The notes below the pieces were generated by a model that ran no database searches, had not been told where the DNA came from, and was given only the letters and a program-made list of their open reading frames with translations. Made by a program: the position numbers and the translations under genes. From NCBI RefSeq assembly GCF_030445035.2, contig NC_080675.1, positions 69,890,544 through 69,954,543 of the forward strand: a DNA stretch of 64,000 nt. Direction: 5' to 3'. Source of the DNA: Dasypus novemcinctus (Eukaryota > Chordata > Mammalia > Cingulata > Dasypodidae). Positions 46,326-58,636 of the stretch are shown in pieces (position 1 is the stretch's first letter; each line of letters starts with the position of its first letter).

Positions 46326-47410
46326 ACTACTGATGTTTAATGTATGTGGAAGTTTTAATTAGCTTTACTGTAAAAGTGTGGAAATGTATAGAGTGGGTGG
46401 TAACACACAGTGAGTAACAGCTGGTTTCTAAATGGAGATGTAACTGAAAATGGTAGTTTAGATATGTAAATGCCAATTGACAGAATGCTTGAGAATAATC
46501 TAGGGACTGGATAGCATAGTAAACCAAGAGGTGGGTGAGAATTGTGGTTGATGGTAGATGCAAGAGTGTCCTTTGTTAGCTAGAACAAATGTATATCACT
46601 ACTGCAGGGTGTTGGGAATGTGGAGAAGCAAGGGAAAATACAGCTGGAGTGACCTATGGATTGTGGTTAGTAGTAATAATAGTAATAATAATTCTTGCAT
46701 CTATGCAAAAGAGGTACTGTGTAGATTCTGAGGCAGTATGGAAAATGTGAGCCAAATGTACACTAAGGACATGGCAATAATCAGATGATATTATTTTATC
46801 TGTGGCAAATGACACACCACATTGTGGTGTGTTGATGGAGGGGTATTGTTTGGGAATTCTGCACATGTGCATGATTGTTTTATAAGTTTACAACTTCTGT
46901 CATAAAATATATATTTTAAACAATAATAATAGGGTGGGGAGGGGGAAAAACACACCAAATGTAAGAAAAGAACTATGACTAATAGTAAGATTTTGACAGT
47001 GTTCTTTCATAGTTTGTAACAAACGTCTCATGAGAATGCAAGTTGTTGGTGGAGGGTTGATGTATGGACCCCTGTTTGATGTTATGCATGTTTGCTTTGT
47101 AAGTTCACAAACTTTTACTATACACTTGTTTATGTATATTCATATGTAAATGATATACAGATAATAATAACAGGATTGGTTGGGGGAAAATACTTTGTTT
47201 AGTAGTAATATTTTGACAATGTTCTTTAATCACTAGTTAAAAAGACTCAAAAACTGCAAGTTATTGGTGGTAGGGTGAGATGTTACATATGTTTGTTTGA
47301 TGTTATATATGTTTGTCTTGTAAGTTCACAACTATTACACATTTATTGTTTATGTATGTTTATGTATGAGTGATATATTTCAATAAATGAAAAAAATTAT
47401 ATTAAAAAAA
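46326..47410 (+). repeat. L1 3'UTR with a ~220-bp internal tandem repeat
   Basis: Two related segments are offset by about 220 bases: ttttgacagtgttctttcat (about 46991) and ttttgacaatgttctttaat (about 47211); gatgttatgcatg (47078) and gatgttatatatg (47299). G-rich tracts (gggtggggaggggga at about 46932) precede them. It ends ttcaataaatg, then A-rich sequence. Confidence 0.7.
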
Positions 47411-47900
47411 GAAAATATATGGGTTTCCCATGTCCCATCTCCTCCTTGTCTCCCATTTTCCCTTATTAATAACATCTTTCATTAGTGTTGTACATTTTTT
47501 ACAATTGATGGAACAAATATTGAAACTTTCCTGCAGACCATGGTGTATAGTTTCCTTTATGGTTTACACTTTGCACCATACAATATTACAGGTTTTCACA
47601 AAATATATCCATCATTGCAATATCATGCAGAACAATTCCAATTTCCTCAAAATATTCCATGTTTCACCTATTCTTCCCTCTCCCTCCCCACAGAATCTTA
47701 TAAGACATCTTGATGGTTGTGAACATGACAATTTAGTTATTGGATTACAGGATATCAAGGTTGAACTGGATTATGACAGACATAGAAGTCAAATAGCATC
47801 ACAAAGCTATTGATGAGATTCTGTGGCCACTTTCAGACAGAATCAACTTTGGCAGCAGGAAAGTCTTCTTTTTTCTGGTTTTCTGTCAGTATGAGACCAC
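47411..47900 (-). mobile_element. Old L1M-like 3'UTR, antisense, right part
   Basis: Continues from 42888: tcccatgtcccatctcctcc, then cccttattaataacatcttt as at 20575. It contains the chance open frame 47430-47813. Confidence 0.65.
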
Positions 47901-50188
47901 AACATGCAATTTTATCCTTGCTTTAGAAAAAATGTTCTACTTTTCAGGTAGATCATTTTTCTGTTGCTTGAGGGACATTCCTGAAATTCCAGCTAAAACT
48001 TAGTGTGACTGTCTTTGCAGAGATTTTATATGCTCAGGGAGCAAAAATTCTTTCCTATTTGAAAGTGTTCATTCCCTATTCGGAACTATGAATAGTATGT
48101 TTATTTTGCAGAATTTGTCAGGAAAAAAATTGCACACAGATGGAGAAATCACTCAAAATTTTTCATCAGGAGATGATCACATTACAATTATTTTGTATAA
48201 ATGTTCAAATAATTTTCACTGTGCTAAAGATATTTCTTTCAGCAATGAAAGTCTACTCCATACATTGATGAGTACCACACCACTTCAAAAGTTTGGTTTT
48301 TCAGGAATTCTCATTTTCTTTTAGAACAGGAGGCCTATAGAAAATGTCAGTTATACATTTTTAAATTAAATTGCAATTGTAAAATTTGGAAAATGAAAAG
48401 TTAACTTGATTTGTTTTTCCATGTTTCCCCTTTAATCTCTTCTTTCTGATCAACAAATTTGATATTTATTTTTCAATTTCCTTCTTTTGCTTCAATCATC
48501 CATAGTTTCTTCCTGTTCTCTTTTGTCATTACAAGAAGCTTTAAATCTTTGTTTCCATACTTTTTCTTTATTCCTGAGTTGATGCACCTCATTTCTTTTA
48601 TCATATTTTTAGTCTCTAAGGAGTCATAAGAAACTGAGCCTGCTAGAAATCTTCAGTGTACAAAATAAAAAGAAAATATGACATCTTTTTGCCACATAAA
48701 TGTGACAATGTCAGAGTTAGAATTTCTGTAGAGCATTGCTAAAATAAATGATAATGGAACTCCAGAGTTATCAGCATTTGAATATATCAATACTGAAGAA
48801 GTCTAAGGTATGAAATAAAAAAAGCAGGGAATTTCTGATTTTCTTAATCTTCATATTTTTTACTTAATGTAAATATTGAACCCTATAACAGTAATATTAA
48901 CTCCATTGAATAGCCAACCAGACTTACATTAATTTATTCTCCAAAATTTAAAAATATACAATATCTACCATCCAACAAATATCTCAACCATTGAGACAGT
49001 AGAGATTCAGTTTAGCAGAGATGAAAAAGATATAAATTAAACATATTCTGTGTTAAAATACTTCAAGCTACAAAGATTCATTTGGACTGGTCAGAACAGA
49101 TTGCAAGGAAATAATTGTAAGGAAAGCACATTACATATTCCTGTTTTATAAAGAAATTGCTATATGTTCTAGAAAATAATTTGCAACATTTTAGAATAAT
49201 TCTGTTATCTGCTTAGTTCCATACTTCTGTAACTGTGTAACAGCTAACTCTCAAAATCTTAGTTCTTCTTAAAATTTAATTTATCTTATTGCATTCATAA
49301 ATATTTGATCTCTGGTATCAAATTTAGGAAAGTTACACTTATTTAGATGTAATTATATCAGTGGTACACTAACTTATTTTTTTTTAAGTGTGGTCATAAC
49401 TTTGAACCTACAAGCAATATTTCATTATTTTCCTTTAGTTTTCTTTGAATTGGTTATATGCCTTTTTAATTAATACATACAATAGTGTTTCCATAAATAA
49501 ATTACAGTCTGATATTTAATTTAGAAATTTATATATGGGAGTAGGCCATTCCATATAACTCAGTTATAGAATTATTTATCCCAAAACTTGGGATATCTGG
49601 GTGTTTGACCAAATGTGTGTGTAGCTGATGTGCTAATTGTTGAGATGTCAAAATTAGCAAATTTTAATCACTGAGTTAAAAGATACCACAAGTCAAAGTC
49701 TGAAAATAATCTTGTTATACTCAATACAGTAGGGCAAACATAACCCATTATTTCTTGCATTTCTTCTTGGATAATTATTTCCAAATAACAAGGTGACCGA
49801 ATTTCAACTATACTCCATTTTCTTAAAAGAAAAAACAATGCCCATGTGTGTTGGCACAAACATATAAAGGAACACTATAAACATTTTATATATGCAGAAA
49901 AGGAGAAATGAGTGGATCTTATTTGTCATGAATCTTAAAAAGGTAGGTTCAATTTACATTTCTGTGGCTTAATATATTTTAGCTCATGCTAGAGTTTCTC
50001 TGTCACTTTTCAAAAAATCCATTCTAATATTGAATTCTTCATGTTAAAAATTTAATTTATTCTGTGGCTGGAGGAATTTGGAAACATTCTGAAATCATCC
50101 TTATATTTTTAGGAAATATTGAATCCATCTATTCTAAAAAATAACCAAAAAGAATATGAAATTTTAGATTGCTTCAACATAACCAGAA
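47901..50188. other. AT-rich intergenic sequence
   Basis: Nothing recognisable as gene, RNA or dated repeat. Confidence 0.5.
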
Positions 50189-50546
50189 TGTGGGAAGCTG
50201 CCTCTAGCACCAGTGTTGTATTGGCAATCTTGTTGCTAAGCGCTATTTTTAGATACTAACCCCAGTTAAGTTTCCCTTTCCCCACCCTCCTGTAGTAATT
50301 AAGTTCTATCTTCATGCCACTCAGACGGTTGTTTTGAAACATCCGTGAAAAGATTTCGTGATGTGGACCAATCAGATCTGTGGCGTGAAACCTCATTCAT
50401 CCCTGGCTATAAATACCCCTGATTGACCCTCAATAAAGGAGACTTGATCAGAATCCTGTCTTGTCTCCAGTCCTTGTGTCTCTTGTCCCTTTTCATTCCC
50501 ACTCCCTCCCTCAGGTCTCGGTTTGACTGATCCGCGGGTCGGGTCA
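50189..50546 (+). repeat. Solo LTR, 358 bp (family E)
   Basis: TG..CA ends (tgtgggaagctgc to gggtcgggtca) and a perfect 6-bp duplication, ccagaa, at 50183-50188 and 50547-50552. Promoter elements are in order: CCAAT 50368-50372, TATAAATA 50408-50415, AATAAA 50432-50437. It resembles gammaretrovirus- or MER-type LTRs in composition, though the 6-bp duplication differs from the usual 4. No internal sequence is present. Confidence 0.85.
50368..50437 (+). promoter_or_regulatory. LTR promoter (CCAAT, TATA) and poly-A signal
   Basis: gaccaatcag, ctataaatac and caataaagg are spaced 36 and 17 bases apart, a well-formed core promoter that could start transcription into the downstream flank. Confidence 0.6.
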
Positions 50547-52279
50547 CCAGAACTTCCTGTTTTTATGAACTTCATGTTAATTGTAAGTTTTCTAAGTAGA
50601 AAAAGAATACTGCAACTAATATATTAGAAAGAGCTGGAGTAACTAAGAACAAACTTCCCACAGTTTATGAGAACAGTTAGAGGACAGAGCTGAGAGTTTT
50701 CTGAAACATGTGAAGTTACAAAGCGCAGTACATTTAACAATTTTATTTTTCTTTTTCATTATGGTATAACATGCAAGTAGTAAAATATGTAAAAATCAAT
50801 AATCTTAATTTATAAACTTTGATGAATTTATATGTACCATACAAACCCTACAAACCCATACAAACCCATACAAACACTACAAAAATTGAGCTCAATATCC
50901 AATATCAGTTTCAGAAAAATATATAGTCTTTCACTTTTATTTTAAATGTTCAAATGAATTTGATGGTTAACCAATTCTTTGATTATTGGTGAAAACTCCT
51001 TATGTTTCTATATAATCTGATCTATATGATTTAGAAAACCATACAAAGTGTTCATTTTTTTTTCAGCACTCTTTTTTGATAAAGATAGCAAAATAATCAT
51101 TTTATTTTCAGGCTAAGAAAATTAGGTTAATAAAATATAAAGTTGGAAGGCCTATTTTATATTTAATGCAATTTCTTATAGGGTTGAAAATTATTTATAG
51201 TGTTGAGAAACAACACTGCAAACTATTAAAAGTATTCTATACAAGAATTGGATCTAATTTTTTTAAAAATTAAGAATAACAAAGAATATTGTAACAGATG
51301 CTTAAGTTGCTACATCTAAATATCCTAAATTTGGGGGAAATGTAATTTTCTCTCTTAAAAAATCATCTCATTTAGGAATTCACGTATCTGATAATAATTC
51401 TGATTTCTAACACAGTCAACTAACAGGAGGTAAGTCAAAAAGATATCTAAATTGTTATTCTAGATGTCAAAATCTGTGAATTAAACTTACTTCATTTTAC
51501 TCAAAAAAGCTGAGAACTGAGAGTTTTCTGGAACACACAAGCCCGGTCATAAGAACTTATAATAGAAGAACACCTGGAGTTCATTTATTTTGTAAAAAGT
51601 AAAGCTTTCCTTCTCTGAGGGACCTTACTATGTGGCAACTAGAATAATGACTGAATCATACACTAAAAAATTGTAAATAGAGTGACTTTTCTATGCTGAG
51701 TTTTGTTCTAAGGGATATGTAAGAGAAGAAAACAGAAAAATTATCCCTGCCATTTTGAAACTTCTATTTGTGTGACTAGTGGTTATTCAGTGTTCAACAT
51801 ACAAAGTATGGAACAGATAGGATCTTAAGTAGCAGAGATAAAAAGATGCTGGGTTAAACCACTTGGAATTGTCATTTTTAGATGTAAAATAATTTGGGAA
51901 ATTTCTTATTTTTAAATGTATTAATAAATATTACCTCTATTAGGGGGAGTCAGAGAAGTGTCATTGTTATGATCATTAAAAGTACTAATTTAAAAATTAG
52001 AAGAAAATATGATAGACTGAATAGCTGTCAAATTTCAGAGCTAAGTATGGAATTTTGTTATATATTATTTTATATTTATCTTACCTGTGGTATATTCTTT
52101 ATAAGTACTTTATGCTTGAAATGTATCAAAGTCAGGAAACAAAAATACATATTTAAAAACAAATATCAATGTCAATTATCAAATTTAATCTATAAATAAA
52201 ACCAATGAAGTATAATTGTTTTTCAAGTTGGATATCTTGAAGAATTCAAAATGTATATAGAAGAATAAAACTCCAAATA
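50547..52279. other. Mostly unassigned; old L1-like patch at 50750-50960
   Basis: 50753-50960 resembles antisense L1M 3'UTR (cattatggtataacatgcaa) and includes a small tandem array of the unit cccatacaaa at 50838-50876. The rest is AT-rich without recognisable content. Confidence 0.45.
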
Positions 52280-53070
52280 ACTAAATCCAATTTATAAAAG
52301 AAAAGGGACAGACTGTTATACTACATTACTAATAAATACTATTAAATATGAAATAGTGTTGAACTTCATTAGACATCAGGAAAGCGCAGGTTTAAATAAT
52401 AGTTCTCTGTCACTATATACTTGCTAAAAATGAAAAAGAGGCAGACAATGTGAGGTGTTTATAAGAATGTGAAACAACCTTGCTCATGAGAATTTAAATG
52501 GTCAGGCCACTTTGGAAAAGTATTTATCTTCATTTACTAACACTGAACATATTTTTAAACTATGAGAAACTATTACGCCAGATCAAAAAAAAAAAAAAAA
52601 AAAAAGACTGTTCTTCCTAACCACATGTCTGATCGGTAAAATCATAAACTGCCCAAAATAAACATCAGCAACAAAGAAGAGATGAATAAATTGTGATATA
52701 TTTTTATAATAGATAACATACAGCTGCAACAATGAACAAACTACAGCTTGACCCGATAATGTGGAAATATCTCAAAAATATAAAGCAGATGAACCGTGAT
52801 TCAAAAGAATAAATTTTGCACAATTCTGTTTATGTAAAAAGTGCAAAAAAGCCAAAAGCAATCTATTCTCTTAATAGTGTTTATCCTGGAGACTAGTGAC
52901 TAGAATGGAGCGGGAGAATGACTTCTCAGAGAGGATAATTTTCTCTCTCTTGTTCTTAGTGCAGGTGACATTAGCATGTTCAGTTTGTGAAAATTCATGG
53001 AGATTCATATATAATGTGTGCACTATTTTATATGTACATAGTAATACTTCAATAAAAAGAAAAAGGAAAA
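52280..53070 (+). mobile_element. Old L1 3' end, sense, with a 21-A run
   Basis: Degenerate L1 ORF2 end and 3'UTR in sense: ttggaaaagtatttatcttc, gaagagatgaataaattgtg, caacaatgaacaaactacag, ending cttcaataaaaagaaaaagg. A run of 21 A at 52585-52605 lies inside it and may mark a junction. Confidence 0.65.
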
Positions 53071-55449
53071 AGAAGTAAAATTTCAAATCCATAGTTAAAT
53101 AATTCAGACAGAAAAGACACAAAAACAAAATAATTGAACATAAAATAGCAGATAGTAAAAGGAAAATTTCTCATTATATGAACAATGTAAAATTAGTTCT
53201 TTACGCCATTGCAAAAGATTGACATAAAGTGTATTAAATAACTGAGTTCAAAAATAAAGTTATAAAATCATGATAATGGTAATTAAAGAGACTACCTTTG
53301 TGATTTAGCTGTGGGGTGTGACCAAAAATAATGAAAATCTATTATCTGATTACATTGATTTAAAATGTAGAATTTCTGTTCGAGGGAGGACAGCATAATC
53401 ATGAAAGACTCCCAAGAGATTAGGAAAACAGAATTATATTGAAATATCTAAAAACAACAGGGATTAATATCTAGCATAGGGACTTCCACATCTGGCCAGG
53501 ATGGCATAATGGGATGGTATTTATACTTTCATGATAAACAGTTTAATAATGCGTAAATTATGTTTAAAAAAAAAGATTTCAGGTATTGGAGAACAAGCAA
53601 CACCAGACAGTGAACCCAGGATTTGAACACTGCATTTCTTTAGCTTTCTGCCTGGAAGTTTCCAAACTGCATCATAGGGAAGGGAAACCCAAGCAGAGTC
53701 CAGCAAACCTATTGAGTTAGAGAGGATTTAGAGTGAGAAACATACTCCAAATTCACAAGGCAAATACTAAAGGGAAAAGAACTGCATGGAGAGGAGAGAG
53801 TTGAAAAAAAGAGCGGGCTCTACAGAGTAAGAGTGAGTGAGATAGAAAGAAACCTGGAGATTTTTAAGTTTTAGACTAAGCATTGATCATTGATCAGTGC
53901 ATGTATATGAGGAAACTGGAGAGGAAAGGGCTACTAGAAAGGGGCAGGCAGAACAATGCCTGAAAGCAGGACTCATCCATTCTGAGAAAGGCATGCAGGT
54001 TAAGCAATTTATGCTATCTGCTGTTATTATAAAAGGAATCAGGATAGGAAAACATTATCTTCTCCTCAGGCATCTATTTTAGTAGCCATCTGCAAAATAA
54101 GCAAATGCCCATCATAACACTTGTGTTCCAGGTATTTCAGAAGCTTAGCCCACAGCAGAAGGTAGGGCAGGTTGGGTAGGAGTAGGGATGAGAAGATAAA
54201 CTTCGGATTCTAGGGATTGCAGCTCCAGAAAGAGTCCTATTTACTTTTCCTCATGTAACATTGGATGTTTCTGTCAAGTTGGATGTTCTGTTAACTAAAG
54301 CATCATTATTTAGGAAAAAAAAATAGAGGAAGAAGTTCATTTAGACTTGAAATCTATTCAGTTATTACACATTTGAATGTTAATAGGTAAAAGAAGAGAA
54401 AGGTCTTTTAGATTTTTTAAATATAATTTCAACTATTGCAAATTAACCTTAATATGTTTGTTATCTTATCAAAGGAGTTCCTCACCAATGGTAACTATCT
54501 AGTATTTAAAAAATAACAATACTCAAATTGTGATCAATCATTTAAATGGCACAGGAACAAGTACTTGGAAGCAAGTTAATGTTTCTAATTTTTAAAAAGT
54601 CAAATATATTTTAAGGTTTTATACATACTAAATTTTAAATTTTTTACTTTATCACCATTTACTTTATTACAATAACTTCATATGAAGAAAATGCAGTTTG
54701 TTTTTGTCCAAGCTTCATGCTCCCAAATGTGCTTCAATTTTTTCTAGTATAGCACACATATACTTTATTTATTGCTCCATTATGTAAAAATAAATGTAAA
54801 GAGTGTTCTATATCTATAGTCAAAATGAAAAGGAAAGAAAGTATTTAGGCCAATTTACTGAACTTTGTTTTTTTAATATACTGTAGACCTGGAATGCTTT
54901 ACAGTCGTAAATGTTTGTAGAGTGAATCATATTGGCCAAAATGGTTGCTAATCATCTCTTTTACTAGCTAATAAACATTTTCATTAAAATGTATATACTA
55001 GATGAGTCCTCTATAAGTGCTAACCAAAATGAAAATGAACAAATCAAATTCTGGCTCAAGCCACTAGTATAGGATAGATTTTTTAAATGTTGAAAATATT
55101 TAGAGAAACCTATCTTCTCACTTCTATATTTCTATTTGCTCTGTTAAGAAAGCATATATACATATACTTGAAAGAAATACTTGTTTATCATTATACATTG
55201 GAAGAAAACTAAAACACTGAAGCATATGAAAAGATTTCTGTAACTACTTGTACTAAATTCTATTCAACAAATATATAGATAACCATAGTACCTAAACCAT
55301 ATTCACCATATTATTCAAATAAGTGAAAAGTCTTGGAAGGGATAATAAGTTAAATTTTATACAGTGTGAGATAGAGGTAGAAGGCATCACTCATTATCTT
55401 TGACAAAAATAAGGCAAATACAAGTTTATGTTTAATCAGCACATGGATA
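53071..55449. other. AT-rich intergenic sequence
   Basis: No recognisable gene or element. Confidence 0.5.
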
Positions 55450-55995
55450 GTATGACAATTTGAATTTTGTGAATCCCCAAAAACAGAATATTATCTTTTG
55501 AACTAATCCATTCCTGTGGGTGTGGGGCCCATTTGACTGGGTGAAGCCAGTGGGACGGGATTCATGTTGAGCCTCTGCCCTCTTGCCCGATCTGATATAA
55601 AGGGAGATACAGAGAGACATACACAGGTAAAGGGAGCTGCATGTTCGATTCTGCCAGGTGAGAGACAGGACTTCAGGAAAATAGAAGCCCACAAGAGTCT
55701 CAAAGAGCTGAGGTCCATAAAAAGAGAAGCCCTATGCCTGGTTGCTCACAGCTGAGTTCCAGGAGACTGGATTCTGGAGAGGAATGTAGGGACCTCTGCA
55801 GAGATTGGCAACCATCTTGCTTCACCATGTGGCAACAATGCCAGGATCAACAGTAACTGACTTTGTTGAGAAATCATCTTATCTGGACATTGCTCAGCCT
55901 TGTAACTGTAAGTTTTTACCTCAAATAAATCCCCATTATAAAAGTCAACAGATTTCTGGTACTTTGCATCAGCAGCACTTTGGCAAACTACAACA
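55450..55995 (+). repeat. MaLR-like solo LTR
   Basis: Starts tgacaatttgaattttgtga, then aatccattcctgtgggtgtg. AAATAAATCCCC at about 55921 serves as poly-A signal, and it ends ggtactttgcatcagcagca.. aactacaaca. The layout and wording are those of mammalian MaLR/MLT LTRs. No flanking internal part is visible. Confidence 0.6.
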
Positions 55996-58426
55996 GAGGT
56001 AGATTATTTAATGCCTATTGGGGAGCTTTTACCAAAGGGATCTTTTGAATTATACAATAGAAGCCATTTATACTCAGTCTTCCACCCACCTAATTCTTTT
56101 GATTAGTCCCTGTGGAGTTCTATTAGTTTCATTTATTCTCTCCATTCTCATTATGGACTTCTGTTCTATGCTTCAATCACTTTGACCTCAAATTATTTAA
56201 ATCTTCTGTGATTTCATCTTGTTATTATCTGTCTTCTCTGTGAGCATTTTAAATTTCTGTTTTTGCATTTTGGTTGCATCTAAAATAGCTTTTCTTTAAC
56301 ATAATTGGTTCAATTCTATTGCCTGTAATGAGATTCACAGTCATATTGCTCCTATGCTGTTCAACACTATACACAATCAAGTTCCAAACATAATCACAAA
56401 TACTGTTAAACATGACCTTTCAACTAATCAGATAGGTTTTCTTTCGCCCTTGCTTTTATGCCTTATTTAAATCATTTCAAACTCTTCTAAGAAGTACATA
56501 TAAAACCCTCCATTCTCAGAACAACTATTGTATAGAATGCATATAAAACATAATTCAGCACATTATGTTATATTTTGTTCAATAACTGTTCCTATTCTTT
56601 CACTTAATAGGTTAGGTAAACTTTAATGTGTAAACTGACAGTACACATTAAGGTCACAGCCAGAAATTTTTAAGTCATTTATAATAAGAGTAATAAAAGT
56701 CATATATTAAAAATAAGATATCAAGTTTCCTGAGATCTTTTCCAGTCCTGAAATCTTTTTGTGGTAGCTAGGAAACTTGATGCATAGCCAAGATAAGACA
56801 TGATTTATATCATGTAATGTCTAATGTAAGACTTGATATATCATGACCCTCCTTTGCTTAAGACTCTTTAATGGCTTTCTTCTGTTCTTTTATTATAGTG
56901 GAAATTAAACAAATTTACATATTTCACATTAACAGCTAATATTTGTTAAGTGTGCTCTATTAGACACTCTTCCAATTGGTTTACCTATATTAAATCATTT
57001 AATCATTATAGAGATTCTATGAGATTGACACTTTTAGTATACTTCATTTTCTATTGAGAAAACTAAAGAGAAGAGGGGTTAGTCAGCCTAAAAGTTACAT
57101 ACATAGTAAGTAGGAGAACTGAGATTTGAATCTAGGAATTCTGAGTTCAGAGTCCACACCATCAAATACTACACTATGTTGAAAACTAGACTGTAAACTA
57201 TTTATGTGCAAGGACTATGTCTGTCTTAGGCTCCCTTGGTTTGGAAACCAAGGCTGTTTTCCCACCTCTCTCTCATATAGCCCAAGGTCTGGAAATAATC
57301 CCATTTAGGAAATAATCAAACCAGGGTGTCTGTGAATACCACTTGTACATATAAAACTAGGCATTAGATTATTCTTGTCATAAAAGTATCCCTCAAATCT
57401 AACCATATTGATCATTTCTTCAGAATTTGCTTGAAATTTCTTTCTTTGTTTTTATTATATTTTATAAACATAATTGGAGGAAACTAATATCTGGGTAACT
57501 TATCTAACTCCCTTATTTAGTCTGCATCTTCAAATGAATATAGCAAATAAATAAAATTAGATTTACTGGGAATTACTGAGATTTTTCTGTGGCATATTGA
57601 TATAGAATATATCCCACCTAAATAATAATAATAAAAAAAAGTGAAATAAAAACACCAGATTCCTGTTTGCACACAATTTTGTTTTCTAGTGTTTGTTCAT
57701 TCTTTTTCTTTTTTCCTCTTTTCTCAACTATGTAGTCATTCAACTAACATATTGGGGACTTTCTAGGAGTATGGAAAATGACTAAAACTCTGAAAAAAAA
57801 TCCCACAAAGTCATAAGTAGAAAGTTTTTGTGAAATTGATAAAAAAGTATTTCAACTTTTGATTTATGCAACAATGTTAGAAAATCTCAAGTCAGGCCAT
57901 AACAGTTTATCATTCAAATTCTATAACCCAAAATTATCAAAATTAGAAAACTAGAGCACTTAAAACCATATGAGGACTTTGATGCAAATGACTTATCCAA
58001 AATATATGATAAGAAAATGTAGAAATTAATTATAGGCCTGACACATTTTAATTATATAAGAGAATAATAGTGGGCAGTTGAGAAGGAACAAAATAAACCT
58101 ATTAAAATATCTTTAGATAATAAAAAGCTCAATGTCTGAGCCCATGCAATTTTAAAGGACCAAATGAAGAAGAAGAAAAAATAAATGCTGTGCCTTGTTC
58201 TAGCTAATAGAATATGTTTGGGAAATTCATTAATTTTATTAAGTAAACACATTGTTTACTTGTTATCAGGCACTAGAAAGTATTTTACAAATGTGTATGC
58301 ATTTAATCCTCATAGCAACTTTAGAGAGTAGATAATTTAATCTTTTCCATTTTACAGATGAAGAAACCAAATCACAAAACTGTTTAAGTAATTTGACTAA
58401 GGGCACACAGCTATTAAGAAAATAGT
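55996..58426. other. AT-rich intergenic sequence
   Basis: Nothing recognisable. 58230-58390 has the wording of a very old dispersed repeat (tttacagatgaagaaaccaa), possibly MIR. Confidence 0.45.
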
Positions 58427-58427
58427 T

Positions 58428-58636
58428 GGGGGAAGCAGATGTGGCTCAAGCCGTTGGGTGCCTCTCTCCCATATGGGAGGTCCAGATTGTGTTCCTGGTG
58501 CCTCCTGAAAAAAAGAAGGCCAGCAGACACTGAGCACAAAACAATGGGGGAGGGTAGAAATAAACAAACAATCAAACAAACCAAATAAATAAATAAATAA
58601 ATAAAATCTTTAAAAAAAGATTTTAAAAAGAAAAAG
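58428..58636 (+). mobile_element. DAS-type SINE, short form
   Basis: The head gaagcagatgtggctcaagc and catatgggaggtcc match the SINE head. The central GC-rich 170 bases of the long form are absent, and the 3' part (agcagacactgagcacaaaa) leads into (aaat)n and an A-rich tail. It is either a separate short subfamily or a deletion derivative. Confidence 0.75.

Larger units (their letters stand above)
42889..47410 (+). mobile_element. L1 LINE, near-complete ends but internally deleted, 4.5 kb
   Basis: A single retrotransposition unit with a 15-bp target duplication, gaaaatatatgggtt, at 42874-42888 and 47411-47425. Order: 5'UTR (42889-44260), ORF1 (44261-45217, frames broken), a junction near 45250 where ORF2 jumps to its RT-distal part, ORF2 remnant to about 46325, 3'UTR, and an A-rich end. 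About 2 kb of ORF2, including the endonuclease and most of RT, is missing. A 360-bp solo LTR is inserted at 45485. The copy therefore could not have moved by itself after the deletion. Confidence 0.9.

Noticed and set aside
47430..47813. 127-codon open frame
   Set aside because: It begins in an antisense L1M 3'UTR that has relatives at 20498 and 34440; no protein family is recognisable.
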